Source of the DNA: a bacterium
Lineage (GTDB): Bacteria > Bacteroidota > Ignavibacteria > Kapaibacteriales > UBA2268
NCBI GenBank assembly: GCA_024711295.1
Contig: JANJTB010000025.1
Location: 1 to 36,297, forward strand
Length of the DNA stretch: 36,297 bases
Direction: 5' to 3'
Shown: piece after piece, positions 1 to 6,479 of the stretch
How positions within the stretch are numbered: position 1 is the stretch's first letter
Layout of the letters: every line of letters starts with the position of its first letter
The notes under the pieces: model-generated
What the model was told of the DNA's origin: nothing
The model's database searches: none
The model's input: only the letters and a program-made list of their open reading frames with translations
Position numbers and translations under genes: made by a program

Positions 1-1
1 T

Positions 2-667
2 TCAGGTTCATCTAATGGTGCTTCAACAAAAAAGGGACAACCAATGAACTTAAGTGATATGATACCCGGTTTTACTGGCTTTACTATCGCGAATGGTGAT
101 GATTGGTCTAAGATGAATAATGAACAAAAAAATGAAGCATTGAACAAAGTTAATAATTTATTAAGATATCTTCAAAGTAAATCAGGTTATGAATGGTCAT
201 ATACACTTTTTGAAGTTGAAAATAAAGATGGAACTTCAAGTATTATTGCCTCCAACTTTAAAACTGATGGGGAATCAAATAGTGTAATGCCTGATTTTCA
301 GTATAAGGGAAATGGTAGTCTTGTTAAGGTTTGGGGATTTGGGCATTCACATCCAACTAATGCACCTCATTCTGCCCCAGATTTAGGATTTATTTCTGCA
401 AGTTGGCATAAAAGTAATGGATTTCTATCTTTAGTTGTATCGCCTGACCATAACTTTTACTTAGAAATAGTTGATCACGGTGCTCTCTTAACAAGTTGGT
501 CAAATCTAATAAAAAATGATAATGAAGATGGTCTTGGTTATACTTACTTTATGATAAATTATCAAAATAAAGGGTGGACTGATGTTTTTAAAATGGACAA
601 TAATGGACAATGTCATAGTTGCGGTTTACATTTTGAAAAATTTACTCCCAAAATAAGGAGAAAGTAA
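2..667 (+). CDS. C-terminal end of a probable RHS/polymorphic toxin with JAMM/DUF4329-like tip (5' partial)
   Basis: The reading frame is open from base 2 with no stop before the first ATG at 44, so this is the 3' end of a larger gene cut by the window edge rather than a 207-residue protein. The visible part carries GHSHPTNAPHSAPD, a close match to the JAMM metalloprotease signature (H-x-H-P then S-x-x-D, here one residue shorter than the usual spacing). A Glu that could complete the metal site lies upstream (around YTLFEVE). JAB/DUF4329-type domains are known as C-terminal tips of RHS and other polymorphic toxins. The RHS core fragments downstream support that reading. The last residues contain a CHSC pair. 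The N-terminal part is not visible, so the RHS identity is inferred from context. It could instead be a free-standing JAB peptidase-like protein. Confidence 0.6.
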   Translation, partial: SGSSNGASTKKGQPMNLSDMIPGFTGFTIANGDDWSKMNNEQKNEALNKVNNLLRYLQSKSGYEWSYTLFEVENKDGTSSIIASNFKTDGESNSVMPDFQYKGNGSLVKVWGFGHSHPTNAPHSAPDLGFISASWHKSNGFLSLVVSPDHNFYLEIVDHGALLTSWSNLIKNDNEDGLGYTYFMINYQNKGWTDVFKMDNNGQCHSCGLHFEKFTPKIRRK

Positions 668-714
668 TCATAATGACTTTATTACTTTTTATAAATTTTT
701 AATTTGAGGATAAC

Positions 715-1302
715 ATGAAATATATGATAATTGGTTGTATTATTATTTTAAGCACAATAAGTTTTGCTAATAATAATGAGTTTGATCCCTATTTCTTTAG
801 AAATAATTTTCAAGATGATATTCACGCCGGAACTTATTTCTATGCTTTGTTTAGTATTGGAAATAAATTTGGTGATAGTAGCGATAGAGCATTCCAGAAT
901 TTCGATACAAACCTGTATAAAGGGAGAAAATTAGGCTACGTGTTAATTGATTTATCCAAAAGGTATTTGTTCTTAAGAGGATCGGTTATAAATGGTGATT
1001 TATGTTTAGATCAAAATGACTTTAGTCGTCGTACTCATTTTGCATTCACATTTAAGTTTAATGATACCCTAAGTTTGAATATTGTCGGTATGCTTGCAAA
1101 ATCTGAATGGTTTTATGAAGAATCCGACTCGATTGCTTTCAACAAATTGCTTGAAATTGACAAGTATGCTTTACTACCTATAAATAGAAATATGAAAATT
1201 TATTATAAACAAATTATTGACCTAATGAAATTTGATAATAGCCCGAGGTTAAAAGATAGGATTGAAAGTATATTAAAGAATTATCCTGGTGTAGCTAAAT
1301 AA
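715..1302 (+). CDS. Small exported protein of unknown family, candidate immunity protein
   Basis: This 195-residue protein begins with a typical signal peptide (MKYMIIGCIIILSTISFA, cleavage probably after SFA), so it is expected in the periplasm or at the cell surface. I do not recognise a family. It starts 47 bases after the JAMM-tip protein on the same strand, the position an immunity gene takes behind an RHS tip. A paralogue at 3032-3619 shares the order PYFFRNNF, GDSSD, DTNLYKG, RTHFAF, FNDTLSL and IAKSEWF/LAKSEWF, with similar length and a similar C-terminal end (YPGVAK against YPEVAK). A duplicated small gene beside RHS debris fits an immunity role, but no sequence signature proves it. 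AT content is high, as is usual for RHS cargo. A secreted accessory protein of the tip is the main alternative. Confidence 0.6.
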   Translation: MKYMIIGCIIILSTISFANNNEFDPYFFRNNFQDDIHAGTYFYALFSIGNKFGDSSDRAFQNFDTNLYKGRKLGYVLIDLSKRYLFLRGSVINGDLCLDQNDFSRRTHFAFTFKFNDTLSLNIVGMLAKSEWFYEESDSIAFNKLLEIDKYALLPINRNMKIYYKQIIDLMKFDNSPRLKDRIESILKNYPGVAK

Positions 1303-1333
1303 CCTATAGTATTATACATAGTGAACTTTCTAA

Positions 1334-1405
1334 TGGACATGGGGATATACATACAATCATGCCGGAGTGCGTGAGCAAAAGCGTTTACTTACATCTGATA
1401 ATTTG
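1334..1405 (+). pseudogene. RHS/YD-repeat core remnant
   Basis: In the frame beginning at 1334 the sequence reads WTWGYTYNHAGVREQKRLL. This resembles an RHS YD repeat (W-x-Y-x-YN-x-x-G followed by REQKR). There is a stop immediately upstream, and no RHS similarity remains after about 1405, although the frame stays open to 1486. It looks like a leftover of an RHS core between the candidate immunity gene and the MazF-type module. No functional gene is apparent in the rest of 1303-1513. Confidence 0.5.
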
Positions 1406-1513
1406 ATTACAATAATAAAAGTTGATAATATTACTATTGTCCTTATCAGCAATATTCATTATTTATTTACGTTAATTGAATTATAATATATTAATAGAGT
1501 ATACAAACAAGAT

Positions 1514-1744
1514 ATGAAAACTATATCACTAAAAATAGATGATAATAATTTTTCTGAAATTGAGAAAATATTGTCATCTCTGAAAAAACCTCGTAATAGA
1601 TATATAAATGAGGCAATTGAATATTATAACAAATTCCAAAAAAGGAATTTACTTCAAAGAAAATTAGAGTTTGAATCTCGGTTGACTAAAAGCCAATCAA
1701 TAGAAATATTGAAGGAATTCGAGGCAATCGAATATGAAAATTGA
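1514..1744 (+). CDS. Ribbon-helix-helix antitoxin of a MazEF-type module
   Basis: This 76-residue protein starts with a short beta-strand-like segment (MKTISLKIDD), followed by helices with the pattern KPRNRYINEAIEYYNKF. That is the layout of a MetJ/Arc ribbon-helix-helix DNA-binding domain. The C-terminal half (residues 45-76) is charged and probably forms the toxin-binding tail. Its last 11 bases overlap the start of the MazF-like gene, the classic antitoxin-first arrangement with translational coupling. By analogy it should neutralise the toxin and repress the shared promoter. It is an RHH antitoxin and not an AbrB-type MazE, so I do not use the mazE symbol. The upstream region is very AT-rich, and I could not pick out a defined operator. 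Confidence 0.8.
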   Translation: MKTISLKIDDNNFSEIEKILSSLKKPRNRYINEAIEYYNKFQKRNLLQRKLEFESRLTKSQSIEILKEFEAIEYEN

Positions 1745-2078
1745 GCAGTATTCTATTTGGATTTGCGACCTAAATCCACAAATTGGTACTGAACCCGGAA
1801 AAGTCAGACCTGTATTAGTTGTTCAAACAAATCTTCTAAATGATATTAATCATCCATCTACATTAGTTTGCCCAATAACTACCGATGTAATAAATGACGT
1901 AGATATTTTGCGATTACATCTGAAAAAAGGTGAATCAAACCTTAAAGAAGATAGTGATGTATTATTAGACCAAATGAGGGCAATTGATAATAGACGGCTC
2001 GTGAAAAAAGTAGGTAATTTGAAACATGATAAAATCCAAAAGGTACTAGAAAATCTTAAAATTGTCTTAGATTTATAA
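1734..2078 (+). CDS. MazF/PemK-family endoribonuclease toxin
   Basis: This 114-residue protein has the family's features in order: a beta-strand start with IWICDLNPQIGTEPGK, the strongly conserved KVRPVLVVQ segment, a CPITT strand, and a C-terminal LLDQMRAIDNRRL motif. MazF/PemK proteins are ribosome-independent or mRNA-cleaving endoribonucleases with an SH3-like fold, usually 105-120 residues. The Arg in VRPVLVV and the segment around PITT normally contribute to the active site, and both are intact. The gene overlaps the RHH antitoxin by 11 bases. The module lies between two RHS core remnants. Nothing suggests truncation, so it is probably active. Confidence 0.9.
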   Translation: MKIEQYSIWICDLNPQIGTEPGKVRPVLVVQTNLLNDINHPSTLVCPITTDVINDVDILRLHLKKGESNLKEDSDVLLDQMRAIDNRRLVKKVGNLKHDKIQKVLENLKIVLDL

Positions 2079-2092
2079 ATAATAAGAGATTT

Positions 2093-2264
2093 GCAGATGC
2101 TCGGTTTCCGTATGTACTTTTCTAAATTGAAAATGAAATCCTAGAAAAAAATAATACTTCTTATATCAAATAATTGTCAATTAATGAATAACTCCCCACT
2201 GATATGGAGTGACCCCAGTGGCTTATCACCGGAGAAAGAAAATTCAATTTTTTCAAGAGTTTGA
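2093..2264 (+). pseudogene. Decayed RHS core C-terminal end (two pieces)
   Basis: Two short pieces of RHS core survive. The first, from 2097, reads MLGFRMY, matching the conserved segment before DTETGRF in RHS proteins. The second runs from 2184 to the stop at 2262-2264 and reads NNSPLIWSDPSGLSPEKEN, the hallmark DPSGL junction after which the variable tip begins. The 66 bases between them are AT-rich and not RHS-like, so the middle has been lost or replaced. The second piece is nearly the same as the end of the fragment at 3642-3941 (NSPLIWSDPSGLAPEKE). The rest of 2079-2317 shows no gene. Confidence 0.75.
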
Positions 2265-2317
2265 AATAAACACATATAATTATCGTCAAAATTTGATATA
2301 AATATAAGTGCAATATA

Positions 2318-2545
2318 ATGAAAAGTTTAGTATTAAGTATTCCTGAAAATATTGATTTAGAGATTACCGAAACTACAAGGTTTTTGGCATCGAAACTTTA
2401 TGAAGCTGGTAAGTTATCTTTAGGTCAAGCATCAGAAATGGCTGGTTTGAGCAAGAGTACTTTTGCTGAAATCTTAAAAGATTTCGGAGTAGCTTATATT
2501 AATTATTCTACCGAAGATGCTCTTGATGACGCATCAAAAATATGA
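2318..2545 (+). CDS. UPF0175-family antitoxin
   Basis: This 75-residue protein matches the UPF0175 pattern: an N-terminal segment (SLVLSIPENID), a helical part ending LYEAGKLSLGQASEMAGLSK, and a C-terminal FGVAYINYSTEDALDD. The middle forms a small helix-turn-helix-like unit (LSLGQASEMAGLSKSTF). UPF0175 proteins are commonly encoded just before DUF3368 PIN-like proteins and act as the presumed antitoxins. Here the next gene overlaps this one by 29 bases in another frame. It follows directly on the RHS remnant ending at 2264. The ATG at 2318 gives the full family length. Confidence 0.8.
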   Translation: MKSLVLSIPENIDLEITETTRFLASKLYEAGKLSLGQASEMAGLSKSTFAEILKDFGVAYINYSTEDALDDASKI

Positions 2546-2978
2546 TGTTATTATTGCCGACACTTCTTGCCTGATTTTATTAGATAAAATTTCAGAACTT
2601 GAGTTACTGAGCAAAATCTTTAAAAATATAACCATTACGAAAATCATTGCTAATGAATTCGGTAATATTTTACCTGACTGGATTACAATTATAGACAATT
2701 CTATAAGTAAAAACATTGCATTGTTTGAATTGGAAGTTGATATAGGTGAGGCATCCGCATTTTCGCTAGCTATAGACTATCTGAATCCACTTCTAATTAT
2801 TGATGATTTAAAAGCACGAAATTTAGCAAAAAAACTCAAGTTAAATTACACCGGAACTTTTGGCATATTGTTAAAAGCAAAAGAATTAGGATTAATAGAC
2901 AATTCCGAAAGTTTAATCAATAAAATTAAATGCACAAATTTTCATATATCAGACGAATTAATAGAGTTGTTAAAATGA
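2517..2978 (+). CDS. DUF3368 PIN-like toxin
   Basis: This 153-residue protein shows the DUF3368 signature. VIIADTSCLILLDKI carries the first acidic residue of a PIN-like site. LEVDIGEASAFSLAIDY carries the conserved D-x-GEA-x-A segment. IIDDLKARNLAKKL contains the second acidic pair, followed by YTGTFGILLKAKELGLID. PIN-fold proteins are Mg-dependent ribonucleases, so this is probably the toxin of the pair, but activity of DUF3368 members is less well established than for VapC. The length is normal for the family. The start may be ATG 2517 or ATG 2526 (MTHQKYDVI); both overlap the antitoxin gene. The gene ends 53 bases before the second exported-protein paralogue. Confidence 0.85.
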   Translation: MLLMTHQKYDVIIADTSCLILLDKISELELLSKIFKNITITKIIANEFGNILPDWITIIDNSISKNIALFELEVDIGEASAFSLAIDYLNPLLIIDDLKARNLAKKLKLNYTGTFGILLKAKELGLIDNSESLINKIKCTNFHISDELIELLK

Positions 2979-3031
2979 TTTTGAAGAGATGTTATATTGC
3001 TAATTTTGGTAAAAAATTTAAATAGGTAATT

Positions 3032-3619
3032 ATGAAAATATTGTGTTTAATTTGCTTTGCTCTTTTAACCCAAATAGAAAAATTTGATAAAGAAGAGTTT
3101 GAGCCCTATTTCTTTAGAAATAATTTTAATGATGATGCTTATGTTGAGGCAAATTTCTTTTGTTTTTTTGGAATTGGTGATAGATTTGGTGATAGTAGTG
3201 ATGTTCCTTTAAAAACTTTAGATACCAACCTATATAAAGGAAAAAAACTTGGTTTTATTATTTCTGATTTATCAAGTAAATATATGAAATTTTGGGATTT
3301 TTCTTCTAATGGTGTTTTAGGTTATGGTAATGTTGATTTAAGTAAACGTACACATTTTGCATTTATATTTAAATATAATGACACTTTAAGTTTAAGTATT
3401 GTCGGAATGATTGCAAAATCTGAGTGGTTTAAAGAAAAATCAGACACATTAGCTATTAAAAGAATCTATGAAATTGATAAATTTATTATATTACCTGTAT
3501 TACATAATATGAAAGTACGTTATAGGCAGATTATCGAGCGTATGAAAACAAACAAAAACCCTAAGTTAAAAGAACAACTCGAAAGTTTGTTAAAGGATTA
3601 TCCGGAAGTTGCTAAGTGA
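3032..3619 (+). CDS. Paralogue of the exported protein at 715, candidate orphan immunity protein
   Basis: At 195 residues it is exactly as long as the protein at 715-1302. The two share PYFFRNNF, a GDSSD segment, DTNLYKGKKLG, RTHFAFIFKYNDTLSL, IAKSEWF and the end YPEVAK. The N-terminus (MKILCLICFALLTQ) looks like a short signal peptide but is weaker than in the paralogue. No family is recognised. No toxin tip is encoded immediately upstream. The next recognisable sequence downstream is an RHS core fragment beginning at 3642, 23 bases after the stop. The position fits an immunity gene left behind when its tip was replaced, an arrangement known from RHS loci, but the role is inferred from position and duplication only. 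Confidence 0.6.
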   Translation: MKILCLICFALLTQIEKFDKEEFEPYFFRNNFNDDAYVEANFFCFFGIGDRFGDSSDVPLKTLDTNLYKGKKLGFIISDLSSKYMKFWDFSSNGVLGYGNVDLSKRTHFAFIFKYNDTLSLSIVGMIAKSEWFKEKSDTLAIKRIYEIDKFIILPVLHNMKVRYRQIIERMKTNKNPKLKEQLESLLKDYPEVAK

Positions 3620-3641
3620 TACAAAATGAAATCTCAATTAA

Positions 3642-3941
3642 AAATACGACTACAAACCCTTTGGTGAGCTATACTGGTCGATTGACGGCTCTCACCTGCG
3701 TGAAGGTCTGGAGGGCAGTATTTTCGACCCCGAGTCCGAACTGCAAATGAAAGGTGTAAGGATGTACGACACAGAAACAGGCAGATTTACCACTCCCGAC
3801 CTGCTCTGGTCTGCCTTTCCGTCACATACCCCCTACCACTATGCCTATAACTCCCCATTGATTTGGAGTGACCCCAGCGGCTTAGCACCGGAGAAAGAAA
3901 GGGATAGAGAGAAGTTGTTGGGGATATATGATAAATATTAA
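3642..3941 (+). pseudogene. RHS core C-terminal fragment with truncated tip
   Basis: An in-frame stretch of 99 codons, preceded by a stop at 3639-3641, reproduces the end of an RHS core in the correct order: YDYKPFGELYW, then RMYDTETGRFTTPDLLW, then PYHYAYNSPLIW and DPSGLAPEKERD. It stops about 14 residues after DPSGL, so hardly any tip remains. No start codon lies near the beginning; the first ATG is internal at 3747. Base composition is visibly richer in G and C than the cargo genes around it, the usual contrast between RHS core and tips. It is a displaced RHS C-terminal end and not a complete gene. It could act as a recombination template for tip exchange. Confidence 0.85.
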
Positions 3942-4002
3942 ACTAAAATAATTGAAATAACGTAATTTATGATTATTAAAAAAAATTGATTTAGGAGATT
4001 TT

Positions 4003-4203
4003 ATGAGATTTACTCTTAGTTATTGGATAGATGAAAATTGGTATGTCGGCAAACTTTTAGAAGTCCCGGGGGTTTTCAGCCAAGGGGAAACTTTGGAAGA
4101 ATTAAAGAAAAATATTAAAGAAGCTTATCAGCTTATGATTGATGACTACAATGAATCAACACAATTTCAGCCAAACTCTAATTTATTAGAGCTTGTGATA
4201 TGA
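4003..4203 (+). CDS. hicB: HicB-family antitoxin
   Basis: This 66-residue protein has the HicB partial RNase H-like fold pattern: FTLSYWIDENWYVGKLLEVPGVFSQG, then ETLEELKKNIKEAYQLMI. The core motif, PG-x-x-(T/S)QG-x-T-x-EE-x-x-x-NI-x-E-A, is complete. The protein is short and ends after NLLELVI without an added DNA-binding domain, so autoregulation may depend on the HicA-HicB complex. A good ribosome-binding site (TTAGGAG) lies about 8 bases before the ATG. The stop overlaps the hicA start by 4 bases (ATGA). Antitoxin-first order is the less common arrangement for Hic modules, but it occurs. Confidence 0.85.
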   Translation: MRFTLSYWIDENWYVGKLLEVPGVFSQGETLEELKKNIKEAYQLMIDDYNESTQFQPNSNLLELVI

Positions 4204-4382
4204 AACGGCGTGAACTTCTAAAAATTCTCAACCAAAATTATTGTGAACTCAAAAGACATGGCTCAAATCATGACATTTATATAAATACAATAAATAACAA
4301 AACAAGCCCGGTACCGCGTCATAATGAAATCAAAGATTCCCTTTGCAGATTAATTTTTCAGCAATTAGGTATTGAATTTTAG
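4200..4382 (+). CDS. hicA: HicA-family mRNA interferase toxin
   Basis: This 60-residue protein has the double-stranded-RNA-binding-like HicA fold: KRRELLKILNQN, then the catalytic region LKRHGSNHDIYIN, then SPVPRHNEIKDSLCRLIFQQLGI. The His in NHDIY corresponds to the catalytic His, and PRHNEI is the conserved strand-helix turn. HicA toxins cleave mRNA and are about 55-80 residues long, so the protein is complete. It shares ATGA with the HicB gene. An RHS core fragment begins 3 bases after the HicA stop in the same frame, so the module sits directly against RHS sequence. Confidence 0.87.
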   Translation: MKRRELLKILNQNYCELKRHGSNHDIYINTINNKTSPVPRHNEIKDSLCRLIFQQLGIEF

Positions 4383-4385
4383 AAT

Positions 4386-4490
4386 ATGTTCGGCTACCGA
4401 ATATACGATACCGAAACAGGTCGCTTTACCACCCCCGACTTGCTTTGGGCTGCTTTTCCGTCACATACATATTACATACACAATAAATAA
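4386..4490 (+). pseudogene. RHS core fragment after HicA
   Basis: The frame reads FGYRIYDTETGRFTTPDLLW and continues AAFPSHT, matching the fragment at 3747-3833 almost residue for residue. Similarity breaks off at about 4470 and a stop follows at 4488-4490. The NSPLIW and DPSGL part is missing. It is the last RHS trace in the island. The stretch 4491-4694 that follows is AT-rich, contains no recognisable gene, and presumably holds the promoter of the sigma-factor operon. Confidence 0.8.
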
Positions 4491-4694
4491 TTTAATCACT
4501 ACAGCTTCTATTTTCTTATACGGATTCAATATGAGATTTAATAAATCCCTTAAATTCTGCAAATTTCATTAAACAGCTAAAACCTTCATTAAAAAAAATC
4601 GTATAAAAAACTTTAAACGCTAAAATTATTTTGTCACAAATTTATTTTAATGTGTAATAGTGTTAGTAATCAATTTATATTTTTTTTGAAATAA

Positions 4695-5252
4695 ATGAAT
4701 TTAGTTTATAATAACTTGTCAGATAGTGAATTGCTCGAATTGATCTCCCGCGGCAACAAGGACTCTCAGGATGCCTTCAAAGTTGCTTACAAGAGATATT
4801 CAGGTGCAGTTCATGCTTATTGTTATAAACTTGTAAGAGATAGAGCTGCAACCGAAGATATATTTCAGGATACTTTCATAAAATTTTATCAAAAAGCCGG
4901 AACAGAGAAATCCAACAGCTCTTTGAAGGGATTCATATTCACAATAGCACGTAATCTATGTTTCAATTATTTAAGAGATAAGAAACACACTATTGAAATT
5001 GAGGAATTTCACTTATTTTACGAAAATAATGAACTTGAAGAGCAGGAATCATTCAGGCATATCAAGATTGCTATGGATTTACTTGAGATTGAGTACAGAG
5101 AGCCGCTTATATTGCGTATGTACGACGGACTAAGCTACGGCGAAATCGCCGAAATATGTAATATTTCTACAGATACAGCGCGTCAAAGAGTTTTCAGAGC
5201 AAAAGAGAAAATGAAAACATTACTTCAACCATATTATAAAATTAAACAGTAA
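4695..5252 (+). CDS. ECF-type RNA polymerase sigma factor
   Basis: This 185-residue sigma-70-family protein consists of regions 2 and 4 only, the ECF layout. Region 2 (about residues 25-95) includes AVHAYCYKLVRDRAATEDIF and DTFIKFYQK, then GFIFTIARNLCFNYLRDKK. Region 4 (about residues 125-180) has REPLILRMYDGLSYGEIAEI and a helix-turn-helix ending TARQRVFRAKEKMK. Such factors direct RNA polymerase to a small regulon under control of a membrane-bound anti-sigma factor. The next gene, 24 bases downstream, looks like that partner. The ATG at 4695 is the natural start because stops lie shortly upstream. It also marks the return to ordinary coding sequence after the RHS island. Confidence 0.92.
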   Translation: MNLVYNNLSDSELLELISRGNKDSQDAFKVAYKRYSGAVHAYCYKLVRDRAATEDIFQDTFIKFYQKAGTEKSNSSLKGFIFTIARNLCFNYLRDKKHTIEIEEFHLFYENNELEEQESFRHIKIAMDLLEIEYREPLILRMYDGLSYGEIAEICNISTDTARQRVFRAKEKMKTLLQPYYKIKQ

Positions 5253-5276
5253 ACGAGTTATTTACAGGTAAATAAA

Positions 5277-6467
5277 ATGAATTATACTCAACTGATACAC
5301 GAATTACTCGACGGTACATTAGAGCCGCACAGCGAAGAGCAACTCTTCATGGCTCTTGCCGGGAACGAGGATTTGCGAAATGAACTTAGGCAGTTCATTC
5401 AGTTCGGCCTTGCAGTCAAGCAGGATGGAGAGGCTTTCAGGCCCGAACCTGACTCACAGGATAAAATTTTCGGTGCTTTGGGTATTACCGGTGCTGCAGC
5501 AGTAGCAGGAGCGGCCGCATATTATACACCTGCTGCATGGTTTGGCAGATATCTGAACCAAATTTTAATTGGTTTGGGTTCTGCTATTGTGGGCAGTATG
5601 CTGATGTTTCTATGGATGAGTAATAATGATTTGAATAATTCTGAAATAAGTAATCCTGATAATCCGGTTAGCCTGACCGATAGATTTTATGATTTAAGCT
5701 CGAATATACCTGTAATGACGTCAATTAGAATTGATACTATTGTTAAAGAAAAAACCATTATTGAATATATATCAAAAACTGATACTGTTTACAAAGAAAT
5801 TACTGCTGCTGAAGATATCGCAACTAATCAGTCATATAATAGTTTTATTCAGCCGGCTGAATTTGAAGATGGTAATATTAAATTCTTTGAAGGATCTTCT
5901 GCGAGTAATTCATTTAACTCCTTGAATAATAATGGAATGGCTTATGATTCTTTCTCGTTCACAGATTTGAATCTTTTTGAATTAAATGACAGGATTTCTG
6001 TGGAATTCCGTGCAAATCAAGACTGGTCTGTAGCTAAACCGATAGTTGAACGCTCGAGCTATCCTTTGTTCAATAACACATCAGCCGCTGTGATGTATAA
6101 ATTAAGCGACAAAATTACGATAGGTGCAGATATCCGACAGGAATATTTTTATCAGGAATACAATGGTTTTGCAGAAGATAAAAGTGCCTATAATTATTAT
6201 CAACATACCAATTACATATCAGCGGGTATAATTGCCAGATATAATATACTAAATACCAATGATATTAACTTCTTTATACAACCTGGTGTATCGTTTAATA
6301 AAGTTGGTTCTGCAGCCCGAACAATGCTCGGTGCAGAGTATAATATAGCCGATAAAGTATCTGTAATACTTGGACTGGAAGGTAGTATCCTCAGATTTTC
6401 GCATCAGGGTAACAATTTTTATTCACCAAAAGTCGGATTCCATTACGGGATAAGAATTAATCCATAA
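5277..6467 (+). CDS. Membrane anti-sigma-like protein fused to an outer-membrane-barrel-like domain
   Basis: This 396-residue protein has three parts. Residues 1-60 are helical, soluble and charged (LIHELLDGTLEPHSEEQLF...NEDLRNELRQF), like the cytoplasmic sigma-binding part of anti-sigma factors, though without a zinc-finger HxxxCxxC. An Ala-rich segment at 68-84 leads to a clear membrane span at about 95-114 (ILIGLGSAIVGSMLMFLWM). A linker holds a charged repeat-like segment (TIVKEKTIIEYISKTDTVYK). The last 150 residues alternate strands and turns (SAAVMYKLSDKITIGADIR, YISAGIIARYNI, FFIQPGVSFNKVG, VGFHYGIRINP), the pattern of outer-membrane beta-barrel proteins. Position behind the ECF gene supports the anti-sigma role. 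Fusion of an inner-membrane span with a barrel-like domain is odd. The strands may form a periplasmic sensor instead of a true barrel. Confidence 0.7.
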   Translation: MNYTQLIHELLDGTLEPHSEEQLFMALAGNEDLRNELRQFIQFGLAVKQDGEAFRPEPDSQDKIFGALGITGAAAVAGAAAYYTPAAWFGRYLNQILIGLGSAIVGSMLMFLWMSNNDLNNSEISNPDNPVSLTDRFYDLSSNIPVMTSIRIDTIVKEKTIIEYISKTDTVYKEITAAEDIATNQSYNSFIQPAEFEDGNIKFFEGSSASNSFNSLNNNGMAYDSFSFTDLNLFELNDRISVEFRANQDWSVAKPIVERSSYPLFNNTSAAVMYKLSDKITIGADIRQEYFYQEYNGFAEDKSAYNYYQHTNYISAGIIARYNILNTNDINFFIQPGVSFNKVGSAARTMLGAEYNIADKVSVILGLEGSILRFSHQGNNFYSPKVGFHYGIRINP

Positions 6468-6479
6468 TTGAGGGAGTTT

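Noticed and set aside
4372-4572. 66-codon open frame on the plus strand over the last RHS fragment
   Set aside because: It is a frame-shifted reading of the RHS fragment at 4386-4490. The RHS frame gives a clear match to the copy at 3747.
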